From assembly GCA_040880125.1 (NCBI GenBank), contig JBBDJB010000003.1, forward strand, positions 62,001 to 126,000: a stretch of 64,000 bases of DNA. The letters run 5' to 3'. A program made the position numbers and the translations under genes. Position 1 is the first letter of the stretch. Each line of letters begins with the position of its first letter. The DNA is from JBBDJB01 sp040880125 (GTDB lineage: Bacteria > Planctomycetota > Planctomycetia > Pirellulales > JBBDJB01). Below are positions 26,136-35,325 of the stretch, piece by piece. A model generated the notes under the pieces. It was given only the letters and a program-made list of their open reading frames with translations, made no database searches and was not told the DNA's origin.

Positions 26136-29100
26136 TTACAGGAAATCGAGCAACGTCAGCCGTAACATGCCGGCAGCCGTCTGCAGCGACGCCTGAAAGG
26201 CGATCTGCCGCGCGGTCATCTGCGAGATGGCTTCGGTCAAATCAACGTCGATCTCCTTCGACAACGACGACTGCAGCTCGATCTTTTCGTCCTCCAGCCG
26301 GGCCTGTAGCGCGTCTAGCCCCTGCTGCCGGGCACCGATCTCGGATCGGGCGAACTGCACGGTCTCCAGCCCCCCGTCGAGCAGTTCCATCGCGCGGCCG
26401 ATCTCGCCGGTGTTGTTGTCGACCAGGGCCTGGCGAAGCCGCAGCAGCCCTGTGAACACCCCCTTACTCTCAACGGGATTCACGTCGCTGCCGGTCAGGA
26501 TCTGCGGCTGGCCGCTCGTCAGCGCCGCCCCGGGCACTTCGCCGGTTTCGCTGATCGTGCCGGTTCCGTCGTTGCCGCTCCCCTCACTTTCAAGCGTAGC
26601 GGTAAACAGACCATGTGCGGAAATCGCATCTCGCACCGTTACGGCGCGCGTAACGCCGGGATCGATCTCGACCGTGAGCGTATTGGGGGGACTGGAAAAG
26701 TTTACCGAGGCCGCATCGCCAGAACCGGGATCGGCGACAAAGACCAGCCGCGTACCACCATACTCGGTGCCAGCCTGGTTGGCGGTGATCTGCAAATCGT
26801 TATTGCTTCCGGCCAGTACGGCCACGCCCGTCGGCGCGACGGCCGCCGGTGCGGAACTGGTCGCCTGGCCGGCGGGGATGAAGCCAAGCTGCTCGGCCGC
26901 GATCCGTCCGGCGGCGCGATGAACCGTCAGCGAAGCGCCGCCACCGGGGTTGTCGTCGACCAGTTCAATCCCGTTGCCGAAAGTCGCCAGTCTCGCCGTC
27001 ACGGCGGTCGCCGGATCCTGGTTGTCCGAGTGGCCGTTGATTCGCTCCAGCACGTCGGCGATGGTCGTCGCCCCGGCCAGGTCGATCTCCAACTGCGTGC
27101 CGTCATTGCGCTCGATGATAAAATCAGCGCCTGGCTCGTCGGTCACACCGAAGCCGTGATTCAAGTCCGCCAGCTTGGTCGATTCCGTAAACGAGCGGAT
27201 ACCTAACTCCGCCGCCGTGGTGCCGCCGTTTTCGCCGATAGAAAAATCGCTGCCGCTCAGCCGCGAGCGGATGTTGATGCCAGTGCCGTTCTCATTGATC
27301 TGCGCCAGCACGCCCGCGCCGGAAGCGTTGAGCGTGTTGACGACGTCCTGAATACTCTCCGCCTCGTCGAAGTCGATCACGTACGTCGCGCCGCCGTTTT
27401 CGATGCGAATGCCGGAGCTGCGGTCCACTGCGATTCCGCTTCCGCCGGCGGCGCTGGCAGTGGCCGTTACGTCCACGGCGCCCAATCCCGCCTGTGCCGC
27501 CGTGATGGCGTCGTGCGGGTCAATCTGGGCCGTGAATGTGCCTTCCTCGTTGATCGCCTCGGCCACCTGGGCCGCCGTGGAAACGCCGCTTTGCACGTGG
27601 ATGTAAAGCGTGCCGGCCGCTCCGCCGCTATTGCCGGTGTTGCCGATCTCGCCGGTCGTCACCGTGGCTCCATCAATCGTGCCCGATCCATCGTTTCCGC
27701 TCTCGAGGGAATTATCGAAGGCGACGGTAAAGTTTCCGTCGGCCTCGATGGCGTCGCGGATGGCGCCGGCGGTGATCGCGCCGTCGGTATTGTCGAGCGT
27801 GATGGTGAGTGTCTTCGAGGCGGCGTCGTACGAGGCTCCGGCCCCGTTGACCAAGCCTGCGCCGCCAGCCTGGTTGGCGACCTCGATGGCGACATCGTTG
27901 AAGTCCGTTCCCGGCGTGACGGCTGAGAGGAGCATGTCGTTCAGTGCGCCCGGCCAGGCGACCGAAGCACGTGCCGAACGCGCGGCCGCGTCGAACTCAA
28001 CCGTCTCGTTTCCGGCGGTCAAGCCACCGGCTGCCTGCAGCAGGGAATCGTCGACCAGTTGTATCGCCGCGCCGTTGAACTGCGGTCCATTGGTCGCCGC
28101 AGTAAGCACCAGATCGTTATTCGCGCCGGCCGAGACGAGCCGCGCCGTCGCCCTCGAGCCGAGAATGTGGTCCAGCGAGGTGGTGGCCTTCAACCGCGGG
28201 TTCAAATCGTCTCCGAGAATCGGGGCGGTCAGCGTGCCGTTGGTTTCGAGAATTCCCAGGTCGGCCGCCGTGCGCCCGCCGCCGACTTCGGTCACCGAGA
28301 AGTTGCCCCCGCCGGCCGGATCGATTTCGAGCTGAAGCCCCTGTTGCGTCAGCGTGGCGGTAATCTCGCGCCCCGCTGGCGGATGCGCTTCGATCTGCCG
28401 GATGACGTCGCCAAGCGTCACGGCGCTACTCAGATCGACGATGCTGACGTTCGTGCCGTCGGAGATGGAGATGCTGCCCTTACGCACACCCTGGCCGCCG
28501 TTCACGTCGGCCAGCAGCGTGTTCGCGGTAACCACCGGGTTAAGATCGGAACTGCCGCGCACCGGATCAGAGATCGCGCCGAACACCGCGCTGCCGTGAA
28601 CGCTGGTTTCAAACAGCACGTCAAGGTCGGAGAAGCTGCGCAGCACGTCCTCGTTGCCGTGATAGGCGACAAAATCCGTCCCCTGCTCGAAGGGTTCGGT
28701 CGTTGTGCGCGAGCCGGCGAACAAGTAACGTCCGCGGAAATTCTGGTTGCCGGTATTTACGAGTTGGCGGAGCGCTTCGTCGATCTCGTTGACCACCGAC
28801 TGCCGTTGCGCGTCGCTGCTGGTCACCCCCACCACGCTCGAGGCGGCCCCGCGGATGTCGTTGATCAGTTGCGAGACCTCGCTCAATGCGGCATCCGTCG
28901 CGGACAGAAACGACTGGTTAGTCTGCAGGTTGACATAAACCTGGTCCTTCCGCTCAATCAACGTCTGCAGCGTAATGGCCCGCAGCGCTGCCGGCGCGTT
29001 CTCACTGGGCAGGAAGAACCGCTGCCCCGTGGACACCTGCGTCTGGATGCGGAACAACTCTTGCTGATCGAACTGCATCTGCGTCAGCAGGCGCGACTGC

Positions 29101-29150
29101 ACGAGCACGTCGCTGACGCGCGTGGTTGGAACCGGGGTGATGCGGGGCAT
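26136..29150 (-). CDS. flgL: flagellar hook-associated protein 3 FlgL, strongly expanded
   Basis: Joins hook and filament together with FlgK. The N-terminal flagellin-like helices (VSDVLVQSRLLTQMQFDQQELFRIQTQV; SATDAALSEVSQLINDIRGAASS) and the C-terminal helices (EIDVDLTEAISQMTARQIAFQASLQTAAGML) define it as FlgL. The usual protein is about 300 residues; this one has 1004. The middle ~700 residues hold repeated Flagellin_IN-like modules (LLADVNGGQGVRKGSISISD near residue 212; KLADLNHGFGV near 657) and long Gly/Thr/Asn/Asp-rich beta stretches. FlgK ends 17 bases upstream, so the two are cotranscribed. Confidence 0.92.
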   Translation of the reverse strand: MPRITPVPTTRVSDVLVQSRLLTQMQFDQQELFRIQTQVSTGQRFFLPSENAPAALRAITLQTLIERKDQVYVNLQTNQSFLSATDAALSEVSQLINDIRGAASSVVGVTSSDAQRQSVVNEIDEALRQLVNTGNQNFRGRYLFAGSRTTTEPFEQGTDFVAYHGNEDVLRSFSDLDVLFETSVHGSAVFGAISDPVRGSSDLNPVVTANTLLADVNGGQGVRKGSISISDGTNVSIVDLSSAVTLGDVIRQIEAHPPAGREITATLTQQGLQLEIDPAGGGNFSVTEVGGGRTAADLGILETNGTLTAPILGDDLNPRLKATTSLDHILGSRATARLVSAGANNDLVLTAATNGPQFNGAAIQLVDDSLLQAAGGLTAGNETVEFDAAARSARASVAWPGALNDMLLSAVTPGTDFNDVAIEVANQAGGAGLVNGAGASYDAASKTLTITLDNTDGAITAGAIRDAIEADGNFTVAFDNSLESGNDGSGTIDGATVTTGEIGNTGNSGGAAGTLYIHVQSGVSTAAQVAEAINEEGTFTAQIDPHDAITAAQAGLGAVDVTATASAAGGSGIAVDRSSGIRIENGGATYVIDFDEAESIQDVVNTLNASGAGVLAQINENGTGINIRSRLSGSDFSIGENGGTTAAELGIRSFTESTKLADLNHGFGVTDEPGADFIIERNDGTQLEIDLAGATTIADVLERINGHSDNQDPATAVTARLATFGNGIELVDDNPGGGASLTVHRAAGRIAAEQLGFIPAGQATSSAPAAVAPTGVAVLAGSNNDLQITANQAGTEYGGTRLVFVADPGSGDAASVNFSSPPNTLTVEIDPGVTRAVTVRDAISAHGLFTATLESEGSGNDGTGTISETGEVPGAALTSGQPQILTGSDVNPVESKGVFTGLLRLRQALVDNNTGEIGRAMELLDGGLETVQFARSEIGARQQGLDALQARLEDEKIELQSSLSKEIDVDLTEAISQMTARQIAFQASLQTAAGMLRLTLLDFL

Positions 29151-29167
29151 GGGTCAAGCCTCGGGCG

Positions 29168-30892
29168 TTACAGGTTGACGAGCAGTTCCAGCAGCTCGGA
29201 GAGCGTGGCGATGTACCGCGCCGAGGCCTGAAACATCCGCTGATAACTGAGCATCCGCACCGCTTCCTCATCGAGGCTCACGCCGCTGGTCGCCAGCTTC
29301 TGCCCGTTGAGCGTTTCTTCGAATATGCGAAACCCCTCGGCGACCGACTTGGCGACGGTCGACCCTCGCGTGACTTCGCTGATAAGCCGCTCCTGCAGGA
29401 CATTGATCGATGCCCCGTTGTTCGAGTCGAGCGGCTTATCGAAGAAGCGCACCAATTCGATGGCGTTGAGGTTGTTTTCGCCGAAGTTGAGCGCCGTGCC
29501 GGTTTCGGGATCGTGCAATCGGGCCGTGGCCAACTTGGAAGGGTCGTCGCGCAGCGCCTGATTCACATCCAGGCTGAGGGCCGAATCGCCCGTGAAAAAT
29601 GTGTTCAGCCCCAGGGCCGCCAGCAGGCCGCTGGTGTCGCCCGAGAAACTGAACTCGGCGTCGGGCGAATCGCTGCGAATGGTAACGAGGCCACTGGCGG
29701 ACGCGGAAGCCGAGATGCCGTCGATCGCGTCGACTGCCGCGGCGAAGTCTTCCAGCGACGTGTCGGAGCCCAGCCCGTCCAGATCGATCTGAATCGTGTG
29801 CGCCTTGGTCTGACCCGTCTCGCGATTGAACAGCACCACGTCCAAGGCGCCGGACGTCGGACCGAATTTCAAATCTGCTTCGCTCAGAGCAGCACCCGCG
29901 TCGCCGATCTCGACGCTGCTGGTCAGGTCCGTAAATCCGTTGAGCCCCTGCCCCTGGGAGTGAACCTTGTTGAACTCGTACGCCAGCGTTCCGGCGAGGT
30001 GGTCGAGGTTGTCCAGAAATCCCCCCAAGACGCTATCCCGGGCGTCCAACAGCCCGGCCAATTCGCCGCTGTTCACGTTCAGCGGAGAATTGGTATCGGC
30101 AATCAGCACGCTGTCGGTTCGGATGCCTCGGTCGCTCGTGGACTCGGCGGCGACCTCGCGGCGTTCGCCTTCGAAGACAAGAAACTCTCCGCCGACGAAG
30201 ACCGCCACGCCTCCGCTGGATTGTTCCGCCACGCGGATGTCGACCAGCTTCGAAAGGTTGGTCAGCGCCACCAGGCGCTGGTCGCGTAAGCCGACGGCAT
30301 CGCTTTGGGAGAGCTCGCCCCCTTCGACGACGGCGATCCGAAGGTTGAGCGTCTGAATCTCCTTCGTCAGCCGGTTGATGTCGTCGGCGATATTGATGAC
30401 CCGGCGGTTCAGGTCGATCCGATTTTGGTTCACGCGGTCGGCCAATCGACGGACTTCGCCGGCGAGCGTTTGTCCCTGAAGAACCGCCAAGTTGCGTGTG
30501 GCAAGGTTCTCCGGCTGGTTGACGACCTCGGAAATGCTGTTGAAGAATTTGGTCAGTGCCGTGCTCAGGTCGGTATCGCTCAGTTCGCCGAGCAGCCCTT
30601 CCAATTGCAAGTACGCCTGCTCCTGGACCTCGGCGCCGGCGCGTTCGCTGGTCGCGCCGCGAAGCCGCTCTTCGAGAAAGTGGTCGAGCTTCTGGACGAT
30701 GCCGACCACCTCGACGCCCATGCCCAACAGCAGATCGCCCTGGCGCTGCGTGTCGGCCGGGGCGAAGAGCGCTTCCTCGCGGATGTAGCCGGGCGTGTTG
30801 ACGTTGGCAATATTCTGCCCCACCACTTGCAGACCGACCTGGGCGGCCCGCAGCGAATTATTCGCAAGTTGGATGGAGCTGAAGAGCGACAT
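29168..30892 (-). CDS. flgK: flagellar hook-associated protein 1 FlgK
   Basis: The first hook-filament junction protein. N-terminal FlgK helices are clear: SIQLANNSLRAAQVGLQVVGQNIANVNTPGYIREEA. The C-terminal D0 (LATSGVSLDEEAVRMLSYQRMFQASARYIATLSELL) closes the protein and contains the conserved YQ.MFQAS-type block. At 574 residues it is close to the usual size, unlike FlgL and FliD. It begins 41 bases after flgN ends. Confidence 0.95.
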   Translation of the reverse strand: MSLFSSIQLANNSLRAAQVGLQVVGQNIANVNTPGYIREEALFAPADTQRQGDLLLGMGVEVVGIVQKLDHFLEERLRGATSERAGAEVQEQAYLQLEGLLGELSDTDLSTALTKFFNSISEVVNQPENLATRNLAVLQGQTLAGEVRRLADRVNQNRIDLNRRVINIADDINRLTKEIQTLNLRIAVVEGGELSQSDAVGLRDQRLVALTNLSKLVDIRVAEQSSGGVAVFVGGEFLVFEGERREVAAESTSDRGIRTDSVLIADTNSPLNVNSGELAGLLDARDSVLGGFLDNLDHLAGTLAYEFNKVHSQGQGLNGFTDLTSSVEIGDAGAALSEADLKFGPTSGALDVVLFNRETGQTKAHTIQIDLDGLGSDTSLEDFAAAVDAIDGISASASASGLVTIRSDSPDAEFSFSGDTSGLLAALGLNTFFTGDSALSLDVNQALRDDPSKLATARLHDPETGTALNFGENNLNAIELVRFFDKPLDSNNGASINVLQERLISEVTRGSTVAKSVAEGFRIFEETLNGQKLATSGVSLDEEAVRMLSYQRMFQASARYIATLSELLELLVNL

Positions 30893-30933
30893 GACAGCGA
30901 CCTTGCCTATACCTCGTGGTTTGTGTCAAACCT

Positions 30934-31419
30934 CTAGACTGCGTGGTCCATCAATGAACCGCTGACGGCGGCGGATTTTCCCTTCTCATATGTCGGACGC
31001 GCGCGGCCGCCGGTAGCGATAATCTCCAGCATCTGCGACAGATGAATCAGCGTGCGCTGCACGAGCACCCAGTTGGTGAGGCTGTGGTGATGCAGCAAGC
31101 GGGAGCGTGCTTGCGCCTCATGGATCTGACTCGCCAGCGGTCGGGAAGCGTCACCGCCCACGGCCGTCGAAAGCGAGCGGATGCTGTCCGACGGCAAACC
31201 TTCCTGCTCCGCCCGCGCGAGCAGCGATTGTCGCTGTGCGTGGCACTCCTCGAGCCGTTCGAGCAGCTCGCGTTCGCGCGGCTCCAGCGCGGCCAGCGCC
31301 TGCATGTCGGCCCGCACGAGCAGTTGGCGCTTCTCGTTTAGCAGCTTGAGCAACTCCTCCTGGACCTGCGAGAGGCTTTCCAGGAGCTGCGCCAAATCCG
31401 ATTCCCAGGGAATTTGCAT
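30934..31419 (-). CDS. flgN: flagellar export chaperone FlgN
   Basis: Likely chaperone for FlgK and FlgL. The 161-residue protein is a long helix-rich coiled coil (LAQLLESLSQVQEELLKLLNEKRQLLVRADMQALAALEPRERELLERLEECHAQRQ), as in FlgN_family members, with a polar tail. ATG 31419 is used; an in-frame TTG at 31467 would add a basic stretch. Assignment rests on coiled-coil character and its place right before flgK. The next upstream gene (flgJ-like) ends 53 bases away. Confidence 0.75.
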   Translation of the reverse strand: MQIPWESDLAQLLESLSQVQEELLKLLNEKRQLLVRADMQALAALEPRERELLERLEECHAQRQSLLARAEQEGLPSDSIRSLSTAVGGDASRPLASQIHEAQARSRLLHHHSLTNWVLVQRTLIHLSQMLEIIATGGRARPTYEKGKSAAVSGSLMDHAV

Positions 31420-31472
31420 CCGATTGGGCTTTCTGTTGCGAAGGGAAAAACCGCGGCAATTGATCAAACAGC

Positions 31473-31877
31473 TTAGCGCCGTGGCAGTGTGCTTAGATCG
31501 TTCAGTCCGACGCCAGCAGCGGTGCCGGCGGTAGCATGTTCGCGAATGACGTCCGCATGCATGGGAAAGGCCTGTTGGAACATGCGGTCCGCAAAGCCGG
31601 CGCCGTCGGTCTGGGCCATTTGCTCGGCCAGAATCTCGTCAAGCTGACTGGTGAAGATCTCCTCGGCTTGGCCGCCATGGAAGTACGCCGGCTTATTCAC
31701 GGTGCTCCGCATCGATTTGAGCATCTGCCGAAACAGCGTCTCCCCGACGAAGTCACGAAACGTGTCGCGAACTTCGACCGCATGGGCGACGTTCTGCGGC
31801 GTCTTTGCCGCGTCGCCGATCGTAGCCGGCGGAGTGGCCGGTTGCGACGCGGCGGATGTCAGTGACGCAACATTCAT
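31473..31877 (-). CDS. flgJ: rod-binding protein, FlgJ N-terminal domain
   Basis: A 134-residue rod-cap/scaffold protein needed for rod assembly. The FlgJ-type domain is recognised by FVGETLFRQMLKSMRSTV, the GGQAEEIFTSQLDEILAEQMAQ block and the GFADRMFQQ end. It has no C-terminal muramidase domain, which is common outside Gammaproteobacteria. It lies between flgI and flgN, consistent with this role. Confidence 0.88.
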   Translation of the reverse strand: MNVASLTSAASQPATPPATIGDAAKTPQNVAHAVEVRDTFRDFVGETLFRQMLKSMRSTVNKPAYFHGGQAEEIFTSQLDEILAEQMAQTDGAGFADRMFQQAFPMHADVIREHATAGTAAGVGLNDLSTLPRR

Positions 31878-31902
31878 TGCTGGCTTCCTGCCATTTTCGT
31901 GG

Positions 31903-31922
31903 CACAGACATTCCTGTCTGTG
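31903..31922. repeat. Dispersed palindromic repeat A
   Basis: Perfect palindrome CACAGACATTCCTGTCTGTG in the flgI-flgJ gap; also at 37429-37448, with a near-identical copy at 3332. Confidence 0.8.
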
Positions 31923-31953
31923 CGTTACTTAGTATCTGTGAGCTTCCCAAAAC

Positions 31954-31989
31954 AGCCTCTCCCCTCCGGCGAGAGGCTGGGAGAGGGCG
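31954..31989. repeat. Dispersed repeat C
   Basis: CTCTCCCCTCC..GAGAGG..GGGAGAGGG arms; same family as 21983-22079 and 36235-36304. Confidence 0.7.
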
Positions 31990-32016
31990 TAATTCACCAA
32001 GCGGCCCACACGACGG

Positions 32017-32045
32017 GTGCCACTGCTGGCTTGTCCAGCAGTGCC
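32017..32045. repeat. Dispersed hairpin repeat B
   Basis: CACTGCTGG and CCAGCAGTG form a 9-bp stem with a CTTGT loop. An identical copy of the 29-base unit is at 33293-33321 and a decayed one near 4535. Confidence 0.8.
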
Positions 32046-32159
32046 TTTGGCGTCGGCTCCGGCCAGCAGTTGCCCTTCCATATCGCGGTGTTCTTGCACG
32101 TCCTTGGGGAAAGAATTCTTCACTGTCGTCTGCAACTCACTACATCTCCTCCCGCCAAG

Positions 32160-33257
32160 CTACTGAATGATCAACCGCCCACCGAGCTGGCCCCCGCGCT
32201 CCATCACCTTCAAGATCTCGATCACGTCGCTCGCCGGAACCTGCAGCGCGTTGAGCGCTTCGACCAGCGACTTGAGCTTGGGGCTGGCGGTGTTGGCCGG
32301 ATCGATGTCCACAAACCGGCTGCCGCTTGCTTCGGCCGCCTCGACCACGTAGTTCTTCAGGTACACGATGCCCGGGCTGATCTCGATGTCGCCGCCCACG
32401 CTGATCGCCCCGGTCTGCCGATTGACGACGATCCGCGCGTCGGTTCGCGTCTCCAGAATCGGCGTATTGAGCACGTCGGCGATAAACGGCACCGGGTCGT
32501 CGCGGTACTCATCGGGGATTGCCACCTCGATGTTCGCCGGATCGATCGCCCGGGCGACATAGCCGCTGTGCGCCGTTGTGCTGCTGGAGAGCAGCCGACG
32601 GTCCTTGATCGTCTCCACCACTTCTGCCGCCACCGGGAAACTGGCGTAGTTCTTGTCGAGCACCAGCGTAATCTTGCCGTTCTGTTGAAACTGCGTCGCG
32701 ATGTCCGACTCCAGTCGGCAGCCGTCGTGGATGGTGCCCACCGTGGGAATCGTCGGATCGTCCAGCGTAATCCGGCCCTGCGCCAGGGCGTAGATCTGCG
32801 GGTCGTTGAAGACCGGGCCCTTCAGCGCGGCAAAGACCAGTCGGCCGCCGGCCAGGCTCTTGGCGCTGATCGCACTGACCGAGCAATCAAGCTGATCGCC
32901 GCGGCGTCCGCCGGTCGCCCGCACGGTTGCGGTGACCATCACCAGGGCCACGTTCTTGGTATCCTCCAGATCTAACAGGCCGCCTCCGCCCTGCTTGCTC
33001 GGCTCGCTGACCGGATGGTTGAGCGCCTCCATCGAGCGAGCTAAGAGGCGCATCGTGGGCAGGTAGTCGCTGGAATCGCCGGTGCCTTTCAATCCCACAA
33101 CGAGGCCCAAGCCTTGCAGCACATTTTCTTCCTGCCCTTTTACGCGGCAGATATCTTTGAGCAGCTTGGCAGCCGGCGCCGGCCGCGCGGATAGCAGCGT
33201 GCCGAGTATTACGATCATCGTTAATACGAAACGTGTCCGCGTTATCCGATCCAACAT
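32160..33257 (-). CDS. flgI: flagellar P-ring protein FlgI
   Basis: Builds the periplasmic ring around the rod. The 365-residue protein has a signal peptide (residues 1-~29, ending PAPAA) and typical FlgI text: ENVLQGLGLVVGLKGTGDSS near residue 43, KNVALVMVTATV, GDQLDCSVSAISAKSLAGGRL, and the C-terminal VASDVIEILKVMERGGQL-like end (VPASDVIEILKVMERGGQL). ATG 33257 has AGGAAA upstream; the frame upstream of it is unlike FlgI and carries repeat B. The gap to flgH (206 bases) and flgJ (282 bases) holds dispersed repeats. Confidence 0.95.
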   Translation of the reverse strand: MLDRITRTRFVLTMIVILGTLLSARPAPAAKLLKDICRVKGQEENVLQGLGLVVGLKGTGDSSDYLPTMRLLARSMEALNHPVSEPSKQGGGGLLDLEDTKNVALVMVTATVRATGGRRGDQLDCSVSAISAKSLAGGRLVFAALKGPVFNDPQIYALAQGRITLDDPTIPTVGTIHDGCRLESDIATQFQQNGKITLVLDKNYASFPVAAEVVETIKDRRLLSSSTTAHSGYVARAIDPANIEVAIPDEYRDDPVPFIADVLNTPILETRTDARIVVNRQTGAISVGGDIEISPGIVYLKNYVVEAAEASGSRFVDIDPANTASPKLKSLVEALNALQVPASDVIEILKVMERGGQLGGRLIIQ

Positions 33258-33292
33258 GATGCGTTTCCTAACCACCTTTGTTCGCCCCGCGA

Positions 33293-33321
33293 GTGCCACT
33301 GCTGGCTTGTCCAGCAGTGCC
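33293..33321. repeat. Dispersed hairpin repeat B
   Basis: Same unit as 32017-32045, base for base over the 29 bases. It lies in the leader of flgI, 36 bases before the start codon. Confidence 0.8.
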
Positions 33322-33463
33322 TCGATGTTGTACTTGCAACCCGTCCGTAACCTGTCCCAGCACCCTGCCTCCATACTGCCGGCCACCCGGCCACCTCTCC
33401 AGACGTTCCACCTTCGTACACAACGTCGAGCACGAGCAAAGAAGTCCTCTAAACCACACTCAC

Positions 33464-34117
33464 TTAAAACGGCTGAAACTTCTGATACAGCCTCGCCAGC
33501 CAACCGCGGCGATATCCGTCGCGCACCTCGCCGTGCTCGTTCTTGACGATTCGCAGATCGGCAATGTCCTTGCTCAACACGGTGTTGTCGGCCGCCACCG
33601 CATCCCGGTGGATGATGCCCCACAGCGAGTGCTTCCATACCTCCTCGTTGTTTTCGATCACCCGGTGGGCCTCAATGACCATCGTGCCGTTGGGGCGAAC
33701 CGACGTGACGGTCGCGCGAATAGTAAAGGTCAATGAATCCCGGGTGTCGACTTCCGACTCGTTGACGGTGCGGTGATTGAGTTGGCCATCCACTTGGGGA
33801 TCGCCGTCGGGCTGCGGCGCCGGCTTGAGCGACAGCCCATCGAGCTTCAGCCAGTCGGCGAGCACCGCGTTGAACTGCTGCCGGCGACGGACCTCTGACG
33901 AGCCTTCGCTGAGCACCCGGGTGTTGACGTTCACCACGACCGTCACCTGGTCGTTTACCTGCAGCGTCTTGGGCGGCTCCGGCCGGCCGAAGATGTCTTC
34001 CATCGTCAGCACCGGCCGAGCCATCGAACGCGCCAGACTGGAATCCTGTGCCGTGGCGACTTGCGCGAGCACCACGAGTGCGATAATCGCCGACGCCGTG
34101 CAGTGGGACGTTCTCAT
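33464..34117 (-). CDS. flgH: flagellar L-ring protein FlgH, without lipobox Cys
   Basis: Forms the outer-membrane ring of the basal body. The FlgH core is seen as DQVTVVVNVNTRVLSEGSSEVRRR, SLTFTIRATVTSVRPNGTMVIEAHRVI near residue 130, and DAVAADNTVLSKDIADLRI near 180. It has a signal peptide ending ATAQ at residue ~24. Typical FlgH is a lipoprotein with an L-X-G-C lipobox; here there is no Cys at the cleavage site, so anchoring must differ or the protein is a periplasmic form. Neighbours flgI and flgA are as expected. Confidence 0.9.
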   Translation of the reverse strand: MRTSHCTASAIIALVVLAQVATAQDSSLARSMARPVLTMEDIFGRPEPPKTLQVNDQVTVVVNVNTRVLSEGSSEVRRRQQFNAVLADWLKLDGLSLKPAPQPDGDPQVDGQLNHRTVNESEVDTRDSLTFTIRATVTSVRPNGTMVIEAHRVIENNEEVWKHSLWGIIHRDAVAADNTVLSKDIADLRIVKNEHGEVRDGYRRGWLARLYQKFQPF

Positions 34118-34165
34118 GCACTCGAATCCTGCGGTTTGGGAAACTGTAGCGTATCTGACTATTGC

Positions 34166-35242
34166 CTACGGCCGCACAACCTCTGGCGAGGCGGTGCTGG
34201 CGGAGCGTGCGAAAATGTCCACCGTTTGCGGCCCCGAAACCCGAGCGTAAATCTTTGTCCGATCGATCAGCGTTTCGACCTCCACCAGTTCGCCGTGACT
34301 GCCGTCATCCCGGGCAACGGCGCGAGTGCTCACTTGAATGCCGCCGGTCCGTGCAAACACGGTGACCTCGTCGCCACGATGCACCAGCACCGGACGCTGA
34401 ACATCGCCCCGATCGACAGACTGGCCCACGCGAATCGGGCGGCGCACTTCCTGCCCGACGACTTGGTCGACTGATTTGAATCCATCGGCCGCGCGCTGCG
34501 CGATGTACGTCGCCGGTTCGTGTCGCAACTCCACGTCGCTTTCGCGGATAATCGCCCCGCGGCGCAGCTCTCGGATCGCCACCACCCTCGGTTGCAGGAT
34601 CGAGATCTCCGCCGCAACCGGCACCCGCACCTCGCCCTGTTCGGTTGAAAGCAACAGCGCGAACTGCTGGCGGCCCGTCCAGGGCCGTTGCCCGCCGGTG
34701 ATTTCCAGAATGTGGCTCGCCGTGGCAAGCTGCGGCAGAACCTCGCTTAAGTCAACCTCGATGTACCAGCGCTGGCCCGGATCGCCGCTGGAGTCGAGAT
34801 ACTGGGCGATCGCCGTCTTCACAGCCGTCGACAACCGCGCCTCTTGATCGGTTGGTACTGCGATTGGAGCCGTTGGCACTTTGTCCTCGACATCGACGCC
34901 GATCTGGATTTCGCGCGCGCCCGAGAAATGGTGCACGGCCAGGTTCACGCCCCGGGCCATCAGCAAATCCTGAACCTCACGCGACCGCAGGAAGCGCTTC
35001 GTTCCCTTGGCCGGCGCCAACACCAGCTCCAATTCCGCAAGCTGTCTGTTCTGCTGTGGATCGTCCGACTGGATGTCGGCGATCTCGCCCAGCGTCACGA
35101 TTGGTCCTGACGGCTGGACCTGACGCTTGAGTCGGATCTCCGCCGCCCATGCTGGTGTTGCAAGTGCAACTAGCAGCAAGCCGCTTGTGGCTGCCCACGC
35201 GGTGGCACGTTTCATGCAGCAATGGTATCGACGGCACGTCAT
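34166..35242 (-). CDS. flgA: flagellar P-ring assembly chaperone FlgA
   Basis: A periplasmic chaperone for FlgI. It has a signal peptide (MKRATAWAATSGLLLVALATPAWA from residue 10). The SAF-like C-terminal domain is visible in VVAIRELRRGAIIRESDVELRHEP, followed by GQEVRRPIRVGQSVDRGDVQRP and the closing VEVETLIDRTKIYARVSGPQ. Length (358 residues) is longer than a typical FlgA (~220-240) due to an N-terminal extra domain. A second ATG at 35215 would remove the first nine residues. It sits between flgG and flgH in one direction. Confidence 0.85.
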   Translation of the reverse strand: MTCRRYHCCMKRATAWAATSGLLLVALATPAWAAEIRLKRQVQPSGPIVTLGEIADIQSDDPQQNRQLAELELVLAPAKGTKRFLRSREVQDLLMARGVNLAVHHFSGAREIQIGVDVEDKVPTAPIAVPTDQEARLSTAVKTAIAQYLDSSGDPGQRWYIEVDLSEVLPQLATASHILEITGGQRPWTGRQQFALLLSTEQGEVRVPVAAEISILQPRVVAIRELRRGAIIRESDVELRHEPATYIAQRAADGFKSVDQVVGQEVRRPIRVGQSVDRGDVQRPVLVHRGDEVTVFARTGGIQVSTRAVARDDGSHGELVEVETLIDRTKIYARVSGPQTVDIFARSASTASPEVVRP

Positions 35243-35325
35243 ATCGGAGGTTCCCTGCCTCTGTTCCGTTCATCCGTAGCTGAATTCGCAAGAAATCAGC
35301 CGGCCGGCCGCGCAAACTCAATCGA

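Noticed and set aside
33283..33297. TGGCAC..GC sigma-54-like match in the flgI leader
   Set aside because: It is part of repeat B, its -12 half is GGGC instead of TTGC, and the start would be only 14 bases before the ATG.
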